Assembly (NCBI GenBank): GCA_020746995.1
Contig: JAGPXD010000003.1
Coordinates: forward strand, 5,394,001 to 5,458,000
From: Plectosphaerella cucumerina
Taxonomy: Eukaryota > Ascomycota > Sordariomycetes > Glomerellales > Plectosphaerellaceae
DNA length: 64,000 nucleotides
Direction of reading: 5' to 3'
Both the position numbers and the translations under genes were made by a program. The notes below the pieces were generated by a model that was not told the DNA's origin, ran no database searches, and saw only the letters and a list, made by a program, of their open reading frames with translations. Below, piece by piece: positions 21,458 through 33,683 of this stretch (within the stretch, counting starts at the first letter, position 1; every line of letters begins with the position of its first letter).

Positions 21458-21869
21458 GTTTGGGGGATGCCGGGGAATGGGTCGAGGAGAGGGCCCGCTG
21501 TTGGGGATGGTTGGCGTCGTAGAGCCCGGGAAGTTGCCTCAATCCAAATTCCAAGGTCGAGCGATATCGACCGGAGCCTCAAACAGACGTAAGCCCTCAA
21601 AAAGACAGTCGATTCAGCAGCCTAGTTTTACTCGAAACTTCGAACTCACATTGCGAGAATGTGCCGTCACCCACTGTGAGTCGCCGGCCAAGCCTGTCGG
21701 TCTCCCCATGCGCGGCCGACAGATGCCCGAAACTCCGAGTGCTGCTCAGCGAAGGCAAGCCCCTGATCAACGCTGTCCATCACAAGCATCCGCCCCGACC
21801 ATCGCTCCAGCCATCCCATCTCCTAATCTCGACCCTGTGCCTTCCAAGCCCCTCCAAGCCTCCAGCGCG
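21458..21869. promoter_or_regulatory. divergent promoter, GH88 / DUF2264
   Basis: 412 bases between two divergent starts. CGGGGAAT at 21471-21478 matches the motif repeated upstream of the GH3 gene. A shared control region is likely from geometry. Confidence 0.5.
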
Positions 21870-24146
21870 ATGCCTCCTCTCCCAGGCTTCTCAGACAACC
21901 CCCTCGTCACCCGCGAAGATGTTGTCCGTGCCGCCGAAGCACTCCTGAGGCCACTGACCCCGCACTTCTCCCCCAGCAAGGCGCGCGTCAAGATTCCTCA
22001 TGCCACGGCCACACACTTCGACGAGACCGCAGCCCAGCTCGAAGGCTTTGCCAGGCCGCTATGGGTTGTCGGGGCCCTACTCATGAGCGGCGGACAGTTC
22101 GATCGTCAACTCATCCAGCCCTGGATCGACGGTTTCGAGGCCGGCACAGACCCGGATCATCCCGAGTACTGGGGCCCCATCGCCGACTACGACCAACGCA
22201 TGGTCGAGGCCGAGATGGTCTCCTTCACACTCTTAGCAGCACCCAGAGAGGAGCTTTGGAATCGCTTCAGCCCGCGCACTCGGCGGAACGTCACCGATTG
22301 GCTACTCGCCTTCAACCAGCGACAAGTCTGGCCTTCGAACTGGCTGTGGTTCCGGGTCTTCGCCAATCTCGCTTTGCTCAAGGGCTGCGAGATCGACAAC
22401 TCAGACATCAGAAGGGCTCTTGCTTCGGACCTTAAGATCCTCGATACCTTCTACCTAGCCGATGGCTGGTCAGGCGACGGCAAGTGGAGGCCGGGCGAAG
22501 ACGATGACTCCGACTGGAAGGCTTTCCAGGAGACAGGACGCGCCGGAACCACACACAGCAGCAGAAATGCCTGTTACTATTCCGGTAGCTTTGCCATCCA
22601 ATTCAGTCAGCTTCTCTACGTCCGTTTCGCCAGCGACCTTGACCCGACCCGGGCCGAGAGATACCGTCAACAGGCCCGCGATTTCGGCGCCGGTTTCTGG
22701 CGGTTCTTTGACTCATCTGGTGAGCCGCAAACATGCTCGGTACCGAGTCAAGATGTTTCCTTGGCCAAGCTCATACCTTGAACAGGTGCCGCCATCCCCT
22801 TTGGACGGTCTCTCATCTACCGCTTTGCCTGCGGTGCTTTCTTCGCAGCCCTTGCGCTCGCCAAGGTTCCCGATATGCCAGAGCCGCTGGAGTCGCCGGG
22901 TGCCGTCAAAGGCTTCCTACTCCGTCACCTGCGCTGGTGGGCACGCAACTCTGCCGACATCTTCAGCACCGATGGAACGCTCAATCTTGGTTATGTCTAT
23001 CCGTAAGTTCCCCTTATGAAGGACTCGGGAACCGGCGATCCTCTTCAGCTGACAAGCCTACCCCTTCATCACAGCAACATGCACATGATGGAGGGCTACA
23101 ACTCTCCCCAGTCAGTGTACTGGGCCCTGAAGTCCCTCGTGGTCGTGGCTTTCTCAGCGGATGATGACTTCTGGGCTCAGCCCGAGACCGAATTTCCCGT
23201 TGTCCCCGCCTCTGACGGCGTCAAGCTTCTCCCCGCTCCGCAGCAAATTCTCTGCAACCACCCCGAAGGCCGACACCACTTCCTCCTCTCTACTGCCCAG
23301 TTCCTCGCCCACCCCTTCAAGGGCGTCATGGCAAAGTACTCAAAGTTTGCATATTCTTCTGCTTTTGGCTTCTCGGTGCCCTCTGGGTCGTTGGGCCTGG
23401 GCCAGATCGCCCCCGACAGTGTGCTCGCCTTGAGCCGCGACGGCACGGAGACATGGGCAGTCAAGTATATTTGCGACGAGGCCACTTTCGCGTCAGCGAA
23501 GGTCTCTGGATCACGGCCGGAAGAGGTGCCCACGTCTACCGTGCAGTGGTACCCATGGGCTGATAGATCCGTCGTCATACGGACGACGGTCGTGCCGCCA
23601 ACTTCGAGGTGGCCGGACTGGCATGTGCGCGTCCACCGCATTCGGGCCACCAAGCACATTGGAAGGCTCTTCACTGCCGAAGGCGGCTTTGCTATGAATG
23701 GCCGACAGGAGATGAATCACCTTGCTCTCCCCATCCTAGAGTCCCTCGGAGATCACTTCACCGCTGGGCAGACGGAAGGAGTCCATCAGACCGATGACTC
23801 GGTGCTTGTCATGTCTCGGGCCGGCGCTTCGGGCATCGTCACCGAGAACCTGGGTTTGGCCCAGCAAGAGACAACTATCCAATCCTTGAAACCCGAGCCA
23901 AACACGAATCTGATAGCCCAGCGAAGTTTGATCCCTCTCATAGAGCACAGCTTTGTCTCTCTCACACCAGAGACCTGCGAGATTGTTCTCGTGGCCAAAG
24001 TCTTCGCGGTTGCAACAGACGCCACATGTCGCAATCACGCTGAAACCAGCGGTCTGAAAGAACGATGGCTGGATCGGCCTGTGCTCGGGTTTGAAGGTGA
24101 GGAGAAAGGTTCAGACGCTGATCTAATCTGGCTCGACGGTCCATAG
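21870..24146 (+). CDS. DUF2264 family protein
   Basis: Three exons (21870-22719, 22786-23002, 23075-24146) give 712 residues in frame. I recognise the DUF2264 layout: an all-helical N-terminal half with repeated Trp/Asp motifs (WVVGALLMSGG, WPSNWLWFRV, FYLADGWSGDG, YYSGSFAIQF, IPFGRSLIYRFACGAFF, MHMMEGYNSPQSVYW) and a beta-rich C-terminal half. In bacteria such genes often sit in loci for uronate-containing glycans. I recall, without certainty, that part of the family has been described as a glycoside hydrolase acting on glucuronides (CAZy GH154). No signal peptide seen. The divergent pairing with GH88 and the nearby GUS suggest an intracellular enzyme on glucuronosyl or unsaturated uronosyl substrates. 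The start at 21870 is the first Met close to the conserved part; the frame is open upstream. Confidence 0.82.
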
Positions 24147-24259
24147 AACTCGAGGTATGACTCCATGATTCCACGTGAAGCCAGTCAAGGCGCCGTGAGA
24201 TCACCCTGACTGCCAATGCGCTGGGTCTCACATGCTCCCCATTGCCATTCCTGGATCCT

Positions 24260-27116
24260 TCACCCGGCCTCCCAAATCCCTGTGCCAGAATCTGCGCCGA
24301 TGACGTCTCTGTTCCCAGCGTGCATGACGTCTTCGAAGCTGATGACCCTGTCCATATCCATGTACTGTTGGTCCATCAGCATCTGTGAGATGGCAGACAG
24401 CTCGTCCGGAGGGATCCCCAAGCTAGGCGTGTCTCGTGCAGCAACATATCTGGGCCATTCGATACCCGGGGACAGTCCAAATGGGCGAGGAACAGCCTCT
24501 GGCTGCTCAGGTGTCTGGAACGCCTGATCAGTGTCCCTCTGCTGTTCCACTGGGGACATTTTCGAAGCCTCTTCCCACGCAGTGTCCTCAAACTGGCCAG
24601 ACACGTCAATCACCAAGTTAGGGTCTCTCGCGCACCTCTCCCGCAGCGAGCGCAGGCGGTTCGCGAGCTGCTTGAAAAGCGATGTCGCCGACTCGGTGAC
24701 TGGGCTGTTCATTGAATGGCCATGCCAGCGCCGGTGCATTTCCTCGAGACACTCGACGAGGACCCAGAACTCGGGCGCCAGCTCGATCTTCTTGAACTTC
24801 CAGTGTGCTGAATTCGTCAGCACTTTCCTAGCCAAAATGAAAGCATTGAAAACACATCTCAGGTACTTACCCAGTAGAAGTCTGGCGCTGATGAATGACG
24901 CGAATGCCATTTGTGGCGAGACGAGAGTGTTCGAAGACCACTTCTCGATGTAGCTCCGTGTGATGTTTGCCGTCTCGACAGCCGCGCTCTGGCAAGTCTC
25001 AGCGCTGTATAAACTGGGAAGCTTGGTGGTCCGAAGCTCCGGGGAGGGGTAGGCAATGCGATGGTGCAGCAAGATCATGGAAGCGTTGTGCGTCACGTGA
25101 GCGTTTGTCATGTTCGGGTCCATGACGCCGGGCATGATTTCTCTTGACATCCCTGAATCCTGCCACTCGCGAGGCAGGGAGAGTTTCCAGCTGTCGAAAT
25201 AGACATTAGTTTGGTTGAGGTGGTACGGTAGAGAGAAGAAGATGAGATAGTCGTACTGGACCAAACGAAGATCAAGCTCCTTGAACCGCATGAGCCAGGC
25301 AGTCAGCTGGTGCCTGTCGCTCAAGTCGACTCGCTGCCGGAGGAAGTAGGCGGTGACCCGGCTGAGGGACTCGGATGACTCTATGTAGTAGGCGAAGGCG
25401 CCTACGTTGGACATGTCCGTTGTTCCGCTGGTGGTAGCCGGCGGCCTGGGTTTGGCACGTTCCGACGGCGGATCGTGGGGACCCGTGGACGGCTCAGTGG
25501 CCGCTGCTGACTGCGCAGGGCTAGCATAGTGCTCTGGGAGGTAGGTGATGGAGTTTCCGATCTTGGCTGAGGAGCTCGTCCAGATGCCAAAATAGGGCGT
25601 TGGGGACCGGGTGCCCGAGTACCAGATGCCGCCGCACACCGGGAGGCGTCGCGAGACATCAGCGGCAGTCAGGCTGGTATTTCTTCTGTGATTTGGTCAG
25701 CAGACCGAAGGTGCAAGGTAATTGGGAATGATACTGACCCGGTAGTGGACGAGCAGAACCTGTCCAGGTTGAACACGTTCCAGAACAGGCGCCTGCGTTC
25801 TTCTTCCTCAATGAAGTCCACTGGGGGTGTCAACTCAGCCTGGGGACGCAAGAGACCCCCGTGATCCTTGCTGTCTTCGGGTTCGACAGTCAATCGAAGG
25901 TGATCTACCGTTCTAGTCAGGGAACCGATCAACGCCCATGCTTTTTCAGGCTCGCCGTTGCCAATCTGTCACTTCAGTGTCAGCCAGTTGCCGCTCAAAA
26001 GTAACCGCCGAAACCAAGCTTGTGCGGACGCTTACGTCGGTAAAGGCCACTATCGTCAGAGCCTGCAGATTTTCGATGGACAAGCTGCTCATGCCGGCGA
26101 GGAGGACGTAATCTCGGGACTTTTTGGCCTGTAGTTCGACGTAGTCGGGCGGCAGTGGTGTTCCATCTTCTGCAGTGACGAACCGAAGAGCAGCAACGTT
26201 AATGGCATGGAGAATGACAAGGATTCTCGGTCTTTGGGAGATGTCGGCGACCCTCTCAGGGAACCTAGTGTGGTGTAAAATGGGCAACCAGGGCTGAATG
26301 CGCTCGAAAAACTCATGCAGGAGCTCATGTAGCCGCGGGCCATCGAAGGATTCATGCGACGACTCATCTGGATCGTTTTTTCGCTCACCATTCGACCTAT
26401 GAAGATGTGTTGTTGAGATGGCATCATCAGTTCTCCTGCGTTTTGATGCCCGCCCGTCCACCAAGTGGCCATCTAACGTGGCGTCTTGGGCAGGACTGCT
26501 ATGATGAGTGTTGGCCTGGGTGGTTGTAACGGGGACTGCCGAAGTGATGGCAGAACCCAATCGGTGGATCTCTTTTGTCAGTTTTGAGAGCACATCCAAG
26601 ACCGGCTGGCTTGTTTCTGAGATTGCCGAGGAGGATATCCGGGCAGCCGGGGGTGACCCTCGAGATGCTGATTCCGAGTTGCGAAGAGAATCATCGTTTG
26701 GGAGACCCTGGCCTTGGCCTTGGTTTCCTGAGAAAAGATAGGTTTCGATCGCGCCTGGCACGCCGTGTTAGCACTGCAGCAGGAGCCTCGGCTCCAGGCT
26801 TTGAAGGAAGAAGCCTTCGACCTACCGAGGCGACGACTCAAGCTCTCCACAGCACCACTCCTCAGACCAGGCTTAGGCCTTTTGTTCCCATCGTAGAAGC
26901 ATTGTGTATCTTTCGTTGGCAGTGTCGTCAGCAGATCACTCAGTCCTCACCGGCGGCTCCATGGCAGCACTCACCGAGCCGCTCGCAGTTGGAGCACTCG
27001 GGCAACTGCCTGGAACACTTCAGCTTCCGTTTCCTGCAGCCGTCGCAAGATGGAAGATCCGCCTTGTCGGCTTCCGGAAGGGTCTCGGACTGTCGACCGG
27101 GATCGGAGTCAGTCAT
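24260..27116 (-). CDS. Zn2Cys6 transcription factor of the glycoside cluster
   Basis: Five exons (27116-26951, 26754-26036, 25965-25739, 25685-24871, 24807-24260) give about 824 residues in frame. The N-terminus holds the zinc cluster CDGCRKRKLKCSRQLPECSNC followed by two Cys. Downstream, IQPWLPILHHTRFPERV, EEEERRRLFWNVFNLDRFCS and TGRNTSLTAADVSRRLP are typical of the fungal-specific transcription-factor domain. Intron 1 is unusually long (196 bp) and is the least certain junction. An in-frame Met 23 codons upstream (27185) is an alternative start. It sits between DUF2264 and the divergent GH3 gene, so I infer that it regulates this cluster. No experiment is implied. Confidence 0.85.
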
Positions 27117-28016
27117 GGATGCTCGCGTGTTTGTCGGAAAGCGTCCTGCGTTGGTGATGGGGCTCGGGCAATGGCCGGCCGACAAGAGATCCGGGGCCCG
27201 GGCGGCTTTTTATTGACAAAGGGGCAAACCCCCCGCAAACTGACGCGAGTCAGTCGCCCAGAACCAACCCCACAGGCCCGTGTCACGCTGTGCGGGGTAC
27301 ATCTGGGCATCCTGAAGTCCCAAAACAAGAACTGGATCGCAAGTGACAAGCGGTTCTCCATACATCCCGAGCATCGAGATCCGTAAACAGGCTGCCAGAT
27401 AATATACTGAACATGGCATCCGTATCTAGGTCGTGCCAGTAGCCATGTTCTTTTACTATCACTCCTGCTATCACATGGCCCAATGCCCCCTGACACCGCC
27501 CGACTTCCCTCCCCCATGAAAACACCCCGCTGGCTCGACAGATCCCTGACTTCCCCCTCCCCGTCCCAGCTGGAAGGAACATTACGGAACCAGCATCTAG
27601 CTTGGACGTCTGCTCCGCCCTGTAAGCCTTGCAGTCAACGGATGGCACTAAATCTTCAGGGGTTCGAGTTTACGGGCAAGCTCTGGTTTGGTGACAATGT
27701 GGGACATTTCGCCGAACGCCGCGGCGGAAGTTTGGAGGATTGAAAGTTTTCTTCGTTAGCTTACGGGGAATCTGCGGGGAATCCATCCATCTCAGGGGAA
27801 TTCTCCGGACTCCGCACTCATGCAGACTGGTCATCCTCCGGGTTCACAGGCATCGCATCGCCCGAAGACTCCGAAAGATCGCGGCGATTGCTGCTTTTTT
27901 CCCCTCGTCCTCAAAGCCTTAGGATGATTCAAAACCAATGCCTCCGGCGCCTTCGTGTCTCGCCGGCAGCTTCCCTTTCACAATCCAACATTTGACCACA
28001 GCCCCAGCCGACAGCC
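27117..28016. promoter_or_regulatory. divergent promoter, cluster regulator / GH3
   Basis: About 900 bases. The part near GH3 carries CGGGGAAT at 27764 and 27775 and AGGGGAAT at 27794, followed by TTCTCCGGACTCCGC with CGG/CCG half-sites. GCGGGG at 27774 also fits the CreA consensus SYGGRG. This is the densest regulatory-looking stretch in the cluster. Confidence 0.5.
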
Positions 28017-30746
28017 ATGCCAAACCCCCTGCTCAATGTCGAGCAATTGCTTGAGGAGCTCACTTTGCAGGAGAAGATCAGTCTTCTTGCGGGAAAGGAC
28101 ACCTGGTCAACCCAGAATATCGAACGACTTGACATTCCATCCATTACGGTGGGTGCCCCCTCTGGACGGAGAGTCACCTACCTACATTCGTGACCAACCT
28201 GAATTTTCGTGCCACAGACCACAGATGGCCCCCATGGCGCCCGCGGCACTGCTTTCTTCAACGGCGTAAGAATCCGAACCCATGGTTTCTCACGCTCATT
28301 GCTAACCCTTCCGGCAACAGCCCAGAGGCGCGCTCCTTCCTTCGGCCACTGCAATGGGCGCGACCTTTGACCGAGACCTCATGAGATCAGTCGGCCAAAT
28401 GCTTGCTTCGGAAACAATCGAAAAGGGTTGCCAGGTGCTTCTTGCACCCACAGTCTGCCTCCAGCGATCGCCACTACTCGGCCGCGGCTTTGAGGCTTTC
28501 GGCGAGGATCCCGTCCTCAGCGGCCTCATGGCATCCGAGTACATCAAAGGCGTTCAAGAGCACGGCGTAGCCGTTTCGATCAAGCACTATGCTGCGCACG
28601 ATCAATCGACAGTTTCTCCCGAAGACAACGTTGTCGCATCCGAGAGGACCCTCCGCGAGACAAGTCTCCTGCCTTTTCAGCTTGCCGTCAAGCACGCCAA
28701 CCCCTGGTCGTTCATGAGCTCGTACCACCGCATCAACGGCGTCCACACGCCCGAGGATCCATGGCTGAACAACACCGTTCTTCGCGAGCAGTGGGGCTGG
28801 AACGGTCTCATCATGAGCGACTGGTTCGGCATGTTTTCGACAGCCGAGTCTATCAACGCGGGGCTTGACCTCGAGATGCCCGGCCCGACCAGATGGAGGG
28901 GCGAACTCCTCTCCTGGGCGCTGATGTCGAGGAAGATTACGCAAGAAACCCTCGACGAGCGTGTGCGGAACGTTCTCAGTTTCATCAACAAAGTAGCCCC
29001 CTCTTTGGCGGCTCGGAAAGAGGGCAGCGGAGAGGCAGACACGCCTGAGAAGCGCCGACTGTGTCGAGAAGTGGCGCGCAGTTCCATTGTACTGCTTAAG
29101 AACGACCGGAAGGTGTTGCCGTTGGATACCACTGCGAAACAAACCTATGCTCTCATCGGCCCGGGAGCTCTCTATCCAGCTTTTGGAGGTGGCGGCTCTG
29201 CTGATCTACCGCCTTACTACACCAGCAAGCCGCTCGATGCCATCAGGGAGGTTATCGGCTTTGGTAATCTCAAGACGTCAATTGGCTGTTACTGTAAGTT
29301 GACGCCCGACAAGTTTGGTCAAGCCAGCTCCCGTCGTCCCAATCCATTCTGACAAGCGCGACAGCTCACAATTTCACACCTCTTCTCACCGAAAACATCA
29401 AAATTCCAGGATCTGAAGAGAAAGGATATGTGCTTTCTTGGTTTGACAAGAACCCAGACGAAGCTCCGGGCACACTGCCCATTCACACGACTACTACGAA
29501 GTTTGCTCAGATGTACTTCGCCGATTGCCTCCCCGCAGGTGTACCTGCCTCGTACTGGCTGCGAGTCGAGACGGTCTACACCCCGAACAAGTCCACAACC
29601 GTACAGCTTGGTCTCTGCGTCCTCGGAAAGGGCCGACTGTTCGTCGACGGCAAGGAGCACATCGACTTGTGGACGAACCAGCCCAAGAAGACGCTTCAGA
29701 CTCCAATGTTTAACCAGGCGAGCATGGAAGTCATCACTGAGATTCCTGTCGAGGCTGGTCGGTCCCACCGCATCACTGTCCTTCTCCGAAACGAATCCTT
29801 GGCCGCAGGCGTTGGTGCCCTGAATGCAGGCGGCCTGCGCATTGGGTGCTGTGAGAAGATTGATCCAGTGGGGGCAATGAACGATGCCGTCGAGTTGGCG
29901 AGGTCCGTCGACGTTCCAATCGTCATCGCAGGTCTGAATTCAGACTACGAGAGCGAGTCTGGCGACCGTCAAGATCTCGAACTTCCGCCCAGCGTCAGCG
30001 AGCTGATCGAACGCGTTGTCGCTGTGAACTCTCGGGCGGTCATCATCAACCAGTCCGGCTGCCCTGTCACGATGCCCTTCATCGACAAGATATCGACGCT
30101 CGTCCATGCTTGGTACGGCGGACAGGAAACGGGCAACGCCATCGCTGATGTCCTCTTTGGCAAGCACAACCCAAGCGGACGCATGTCGGTTACCTTTCCC
30201 CGTCGGTTGGAGGACACGCCTTCCTTCCTGACGTTCGGCAAAGGAACGAGAGACATGTACTATGGCGAAAGTGTTTTCATCGGCTCTCGATACTACGAGA
30301 AGCTGCGCAACGACCCCCTCTTCTACTTCGGTTACGGACTGTCCTACACGACCTTCTCGTACACAAACCTCCAGGTCCCATCATCTCTGGAGATTGATGA
30401 CGGTCCTAACAGCTGTTTTGAGATTGGCGTGGACGTCACCAATACTGGAGAATTGGATGGCCACGAGGTGGTTCAGGTCTACATCTCGGATGTCGAGTGT
30501 GACGCCTTGCGGCCCCGAAAGGAGCTCAAAGGCTTCGCGAGAGTCTGGCTTGTTGCTGGGGAGACCAAGAGGGTCAAGATTGATCTGGACAAGTATGCCC
30601 TGTCGTATTGGAGCGAAGCGAAACAAATGTGGCTTGCGCAGAAGGGCATGTTTAAAGCCATCGTCTCACGAAGCGCGGATCCTGCGGACGAGGTTCTCGA
30701 CATGGAGTTTGAGCTTCGACGAGATTATCTCTGGAAGGGGATTTGA
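28017..30746 (+). CDS. GH3 beta-glucosidase with PA14 domain (intracellular type)
   Basis: Four exons (28017-28148, 28218-28265, 28321-29293, 29365-30746) give 844 residues in frame. Layout: GH3 TIM barrel with GPHGARGT and SIKHYAAHDQ, nucleophile D227 in LIMSDWFGM; start of the alpha/beta sandwich domain; a PA14 insert at about residues 390-540 (YWLRVETVYTPN, GKGRLFVDGK); the rest of the sandwich (FGKHNPSGRMSVTFPR, FYFGYGLSYTTF); and a fibronectin-like domain (DVTNTGELDGHEVVQVYI). PA14-carrying GH3 enzymes such as the Kluyveromyces marxianus one act on short oligosaccharides and aryl glucosides. No signal peptide, so it should act on imported glycosides. It is divergent from the cluster regulator. 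Confidence 0.92.
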
Positions 30747-31657
30747 ACAGTGAGAAGGAACATGTTGAGTTGGTTTGACCAACGAGCGCTTGCAATCGCG
30801 CGAATCCGAGAAGCCTGCCCCCTGGGGCAAGCCACGTGAAGGCTTAGTGGAATCGGGAGATCGTTCCTCGACCCAGCCAGTCTAGGGACACTGTGAGTCC
30901 CGCAATACAGCAAGCCTCTGGGACGTGACGTTCAAATGCTGTGCAGGTGGGCATGTTATCGAAGCAGAGGGAGCGCAGTTTGACAAGCATGGGGTCTCTT
31001 GCTGGATCACGTGGAGCCAATGGTCTAGATACTGATAGGGACGTATGTGACCCTGCCAATTGCAATCCGGATACATCCTCTCGTACCATAGTTGCCTCTA
31101 CGTCGACCTTGGTGACATGATCATGACTCTAACTATTGCAGTCATGCAATTGAATTCCGGAATAGGGAGGGGACCCCCGGACGCCCGAATATCGTTGCTT
31201 AACTCTGCCGGGCTGTGCTGCCCCTGAAGCTCGCGATGTCGTGACAAAAATGGGGACGTCCCCTGTTGCTTCAGACTCCTTCAGTGGAAACCAGCCCGTG
31301 GTATCGCGAGTTACAGGCGCTAAAATGACAGTGCATGCCAGAACCCGCCTGTTCCGAGTCCCCTGCAGGCTTAGGGCGCTAACATGACATTGCGTCCGAA
31401 ACCGCAACTCCTTCATTATGGCGCGATATCACGCCTTGACCTGAGGCAAGAGTCAGAGGTCAGCATTCGTTTTGATGAGATAATCATGGGGATCAAACCG
31501 AATTGAGTGGGTGCTCCGTCGAAATGCATCGAGATAGCTTTTACCGCGACTTGCCCTCCTCAAGCCGCGCGGCTTTGACTCACTTCTTCGTCAAACCTGG
31601 GCGTATTCAAGTACAACTCGACCACTCGATCACGGTCCGCCAAAGTCACATCTCGCC
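30747..31657. promoter_or_regulatory. intergenic region upstream of the DHA2 transporter
   Basis: About 910 bases with no supported gene. It contains a 19-bp direct repeat (GGCGCTAAAATGACAGTGC at 31316 and GGCGCTAACATGACATTGC at 31375, 17 of 19 identical, 59 bases apart) that may be a regulator site. Confidence 0.45.
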
Positions 31658-33683
31658 ATGACAGGCCAGATAGCGGCGGGCGGCGTGCCGACTGAAACAT
31701 CACCTCTGCTTTCATCTTCTCATCGCGACTCAACATCATCAAGTGAGAGCTCCCTGACATCGTCGTCTGACTCCGACAGCTCGGACGATGACTTCATTCC
31801 CTGGTACTTTCGACCCTCGGCAGAGCTCACTGATGCCCGTCCAGATACCGAGCCAGAAGCTGTTGTTCCAGAGCAAGATGGGAGAAAACAGGCGCAAGCG
31901 GAGGCGTCGTCGACGATCCTCAGGATCATCTGCATTTTGCTGATTGGAACGTTTACCGCCAATGCAGATGGGTCACTTGTTCTGGCGACTCATCCGACAA
32001 TCGCATCCGAGTTCAACGCCCTATCGGCATCGAGTTGGCTCTTTGTCTCGTTCTCGCTCGCCGGCGCCGCCACGCAGACCATGGTTCGTAAAATTTGAAG
32101 CCGATGAGCAACATTGCGTGCTGATATGAGATGCAGTATGGCAAGCTGAGTGACATCTACGGACGCCGAGCCCTCTTGATCGCGGCATATTCGCTCTTCG
32201 CGATTGGGTGGTAAGGGTCGCTCGACGAACTTGTCCCGTACTCGACTCACCCTGAAATAGCGTACTTGTCGGCATCGGTCGATCAATGGGCCAGGTCATC
32301 CTGGGCAGGGTGATCTCTGGATGCGGCGGTTCGGCACTCAGTGTTCTCGCAATGCTCCTCATCACAGGTGAAGGAGCAAGTTCAACCCCACTCCGCACAG
32401 CTTGACTGACATCCATGGATTTCATAGACCTGGTACCAATCAGAGATGCTGCTGCTTGGCAAGCCGGCCTGAACCTTGCTGCGACCACTGGACGAAGTCT
32501 CGGCGGCCCAGTTGGAGGGTGGCTAGCCGACACAATCGGTTGGCGATGGTCCTTCCTGGGTCAGGTGCCCATTTTCCTTCTGGCCATCCTCCTTTGCCTG
32601 ATTTACCTGCCCAAACACACGGAAAATGCCAAGACACAATTCGACGAGCCTAAGGGCAGCTCATTGGCACGCATCGACTTTCTTGGAGCAGCTCTTCTCG
32701 CCCTGACGATTCTGGCATTCCTTGTCCCCATCGAGATTGGGGGCACCAAGGTCCCCTGGACGCATCCAGTCATCTTTGTACTTTTGGGCACAGCAATAGT
32801 CTTTGCCGGGCTCTTTGCTGCCACAGAGGAATGGTGGGCCGAGGAACCCATCTTCCCGCTGGACCTTCTTCGACACAGAGATATCGTCCTCGGATATGTC
32901 GTGTCATCTGCCCAGGCTGCTGCGCAACTGGGACTCATGTTCGCCGTGCCTCTGTACTTCCAGGTTACGCAGAGAGCTTCGAACACCGTGGCGGGGGCGT
33001 ATCTTTTCCCGGCTGTTGCAGGCAACGCTGTCGGCGCCATCGTCTCGGGGATCATCATCAAGAGGTATGAGGTTCTGTTCCGAATTCGGCGGCAGAAAAC
33101 TGACGTGAACAGAACTGGGCAGTACAAGAAGCTTCTCATTCTCGCCACGATGATCTCGGCGTCCTCGTATCTGCTGCTGTTCCTCAGATGGCATGGCCAC
33201 ACAGGCGTCTGGGAGTCTCTCTACATATTCCCTGGTGGCCTAGGCACAGGCATCGTCCAGTCTGCCATTTTCATCGCGGTCCAGGCAGCAGTAAATCCGT
33301 CCCACAAGGCCCCAGCGCTGGGCGGAATCTGGCTGACGGTGTCGGTCGGCGCCATTATTGGCCTCGCCGCCGTCAGCGCCGTGACTATCGAGGTGATGAA
33401 GTGGCGGCTGGATGATTTGCTTGGATTGATGGGGTTTGATGAGGTCGCTCGGCTTGAGGTATGTACTAAAGATCAAGAAAATGTGCTTGGACATGACTGA
33501 CGAAAGCAGATCATCACCAACGCTGCTTCCAACGTGGATTACCTGGACAAGGCGGATCGAGGCGTCTCAGCTGCGATCATTTCGGCGTACGTGGAGGGGC
33601 TTTCTGCCAGCCATCTCGTCTCATTGGTCTGCTCAGCGGTGGCTATTCTAGCGTCTTTCTTCATTCGAGAGCACAAGCTCTGA
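31658..33683 (+). CDS. MFS transporter, DHA2-like (drug / basic amino acid type)
   Basis: Six exons (31658-32083, 32137-32210, 32261-32367, 32428-33064, 33113-33458, 33510-33683) with introns of 48-60 bp give 587 residues in frame. The N-terminal ~90 residues are acidic and Ser-rich and begin with a TSPLLSSS stretch that resembles a vacuolar dileucine-type signal. Membrane motifs follow: YGKLSDIYGRRALLIAAYS, GRSMGQVILGRVISGCGGSA, GRSLGGPVGGWLADTIGWRWSFLGQ and GTKVPWTHPVI, as in the fungal DHA2/Vba family of drug or vacuolar basic amino acid exporters. It is convergent with the ABC transporter, which suggests an efflux island. Substrate unknown. Confidence 0.88.

Noticed and set aside
21505..21530. 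GTAGAGCCCGG, shared with the TIR of the intronic element
   Set aside because: Only about 11-12 bases match and no second arm is nearby; too short to call another element copy.
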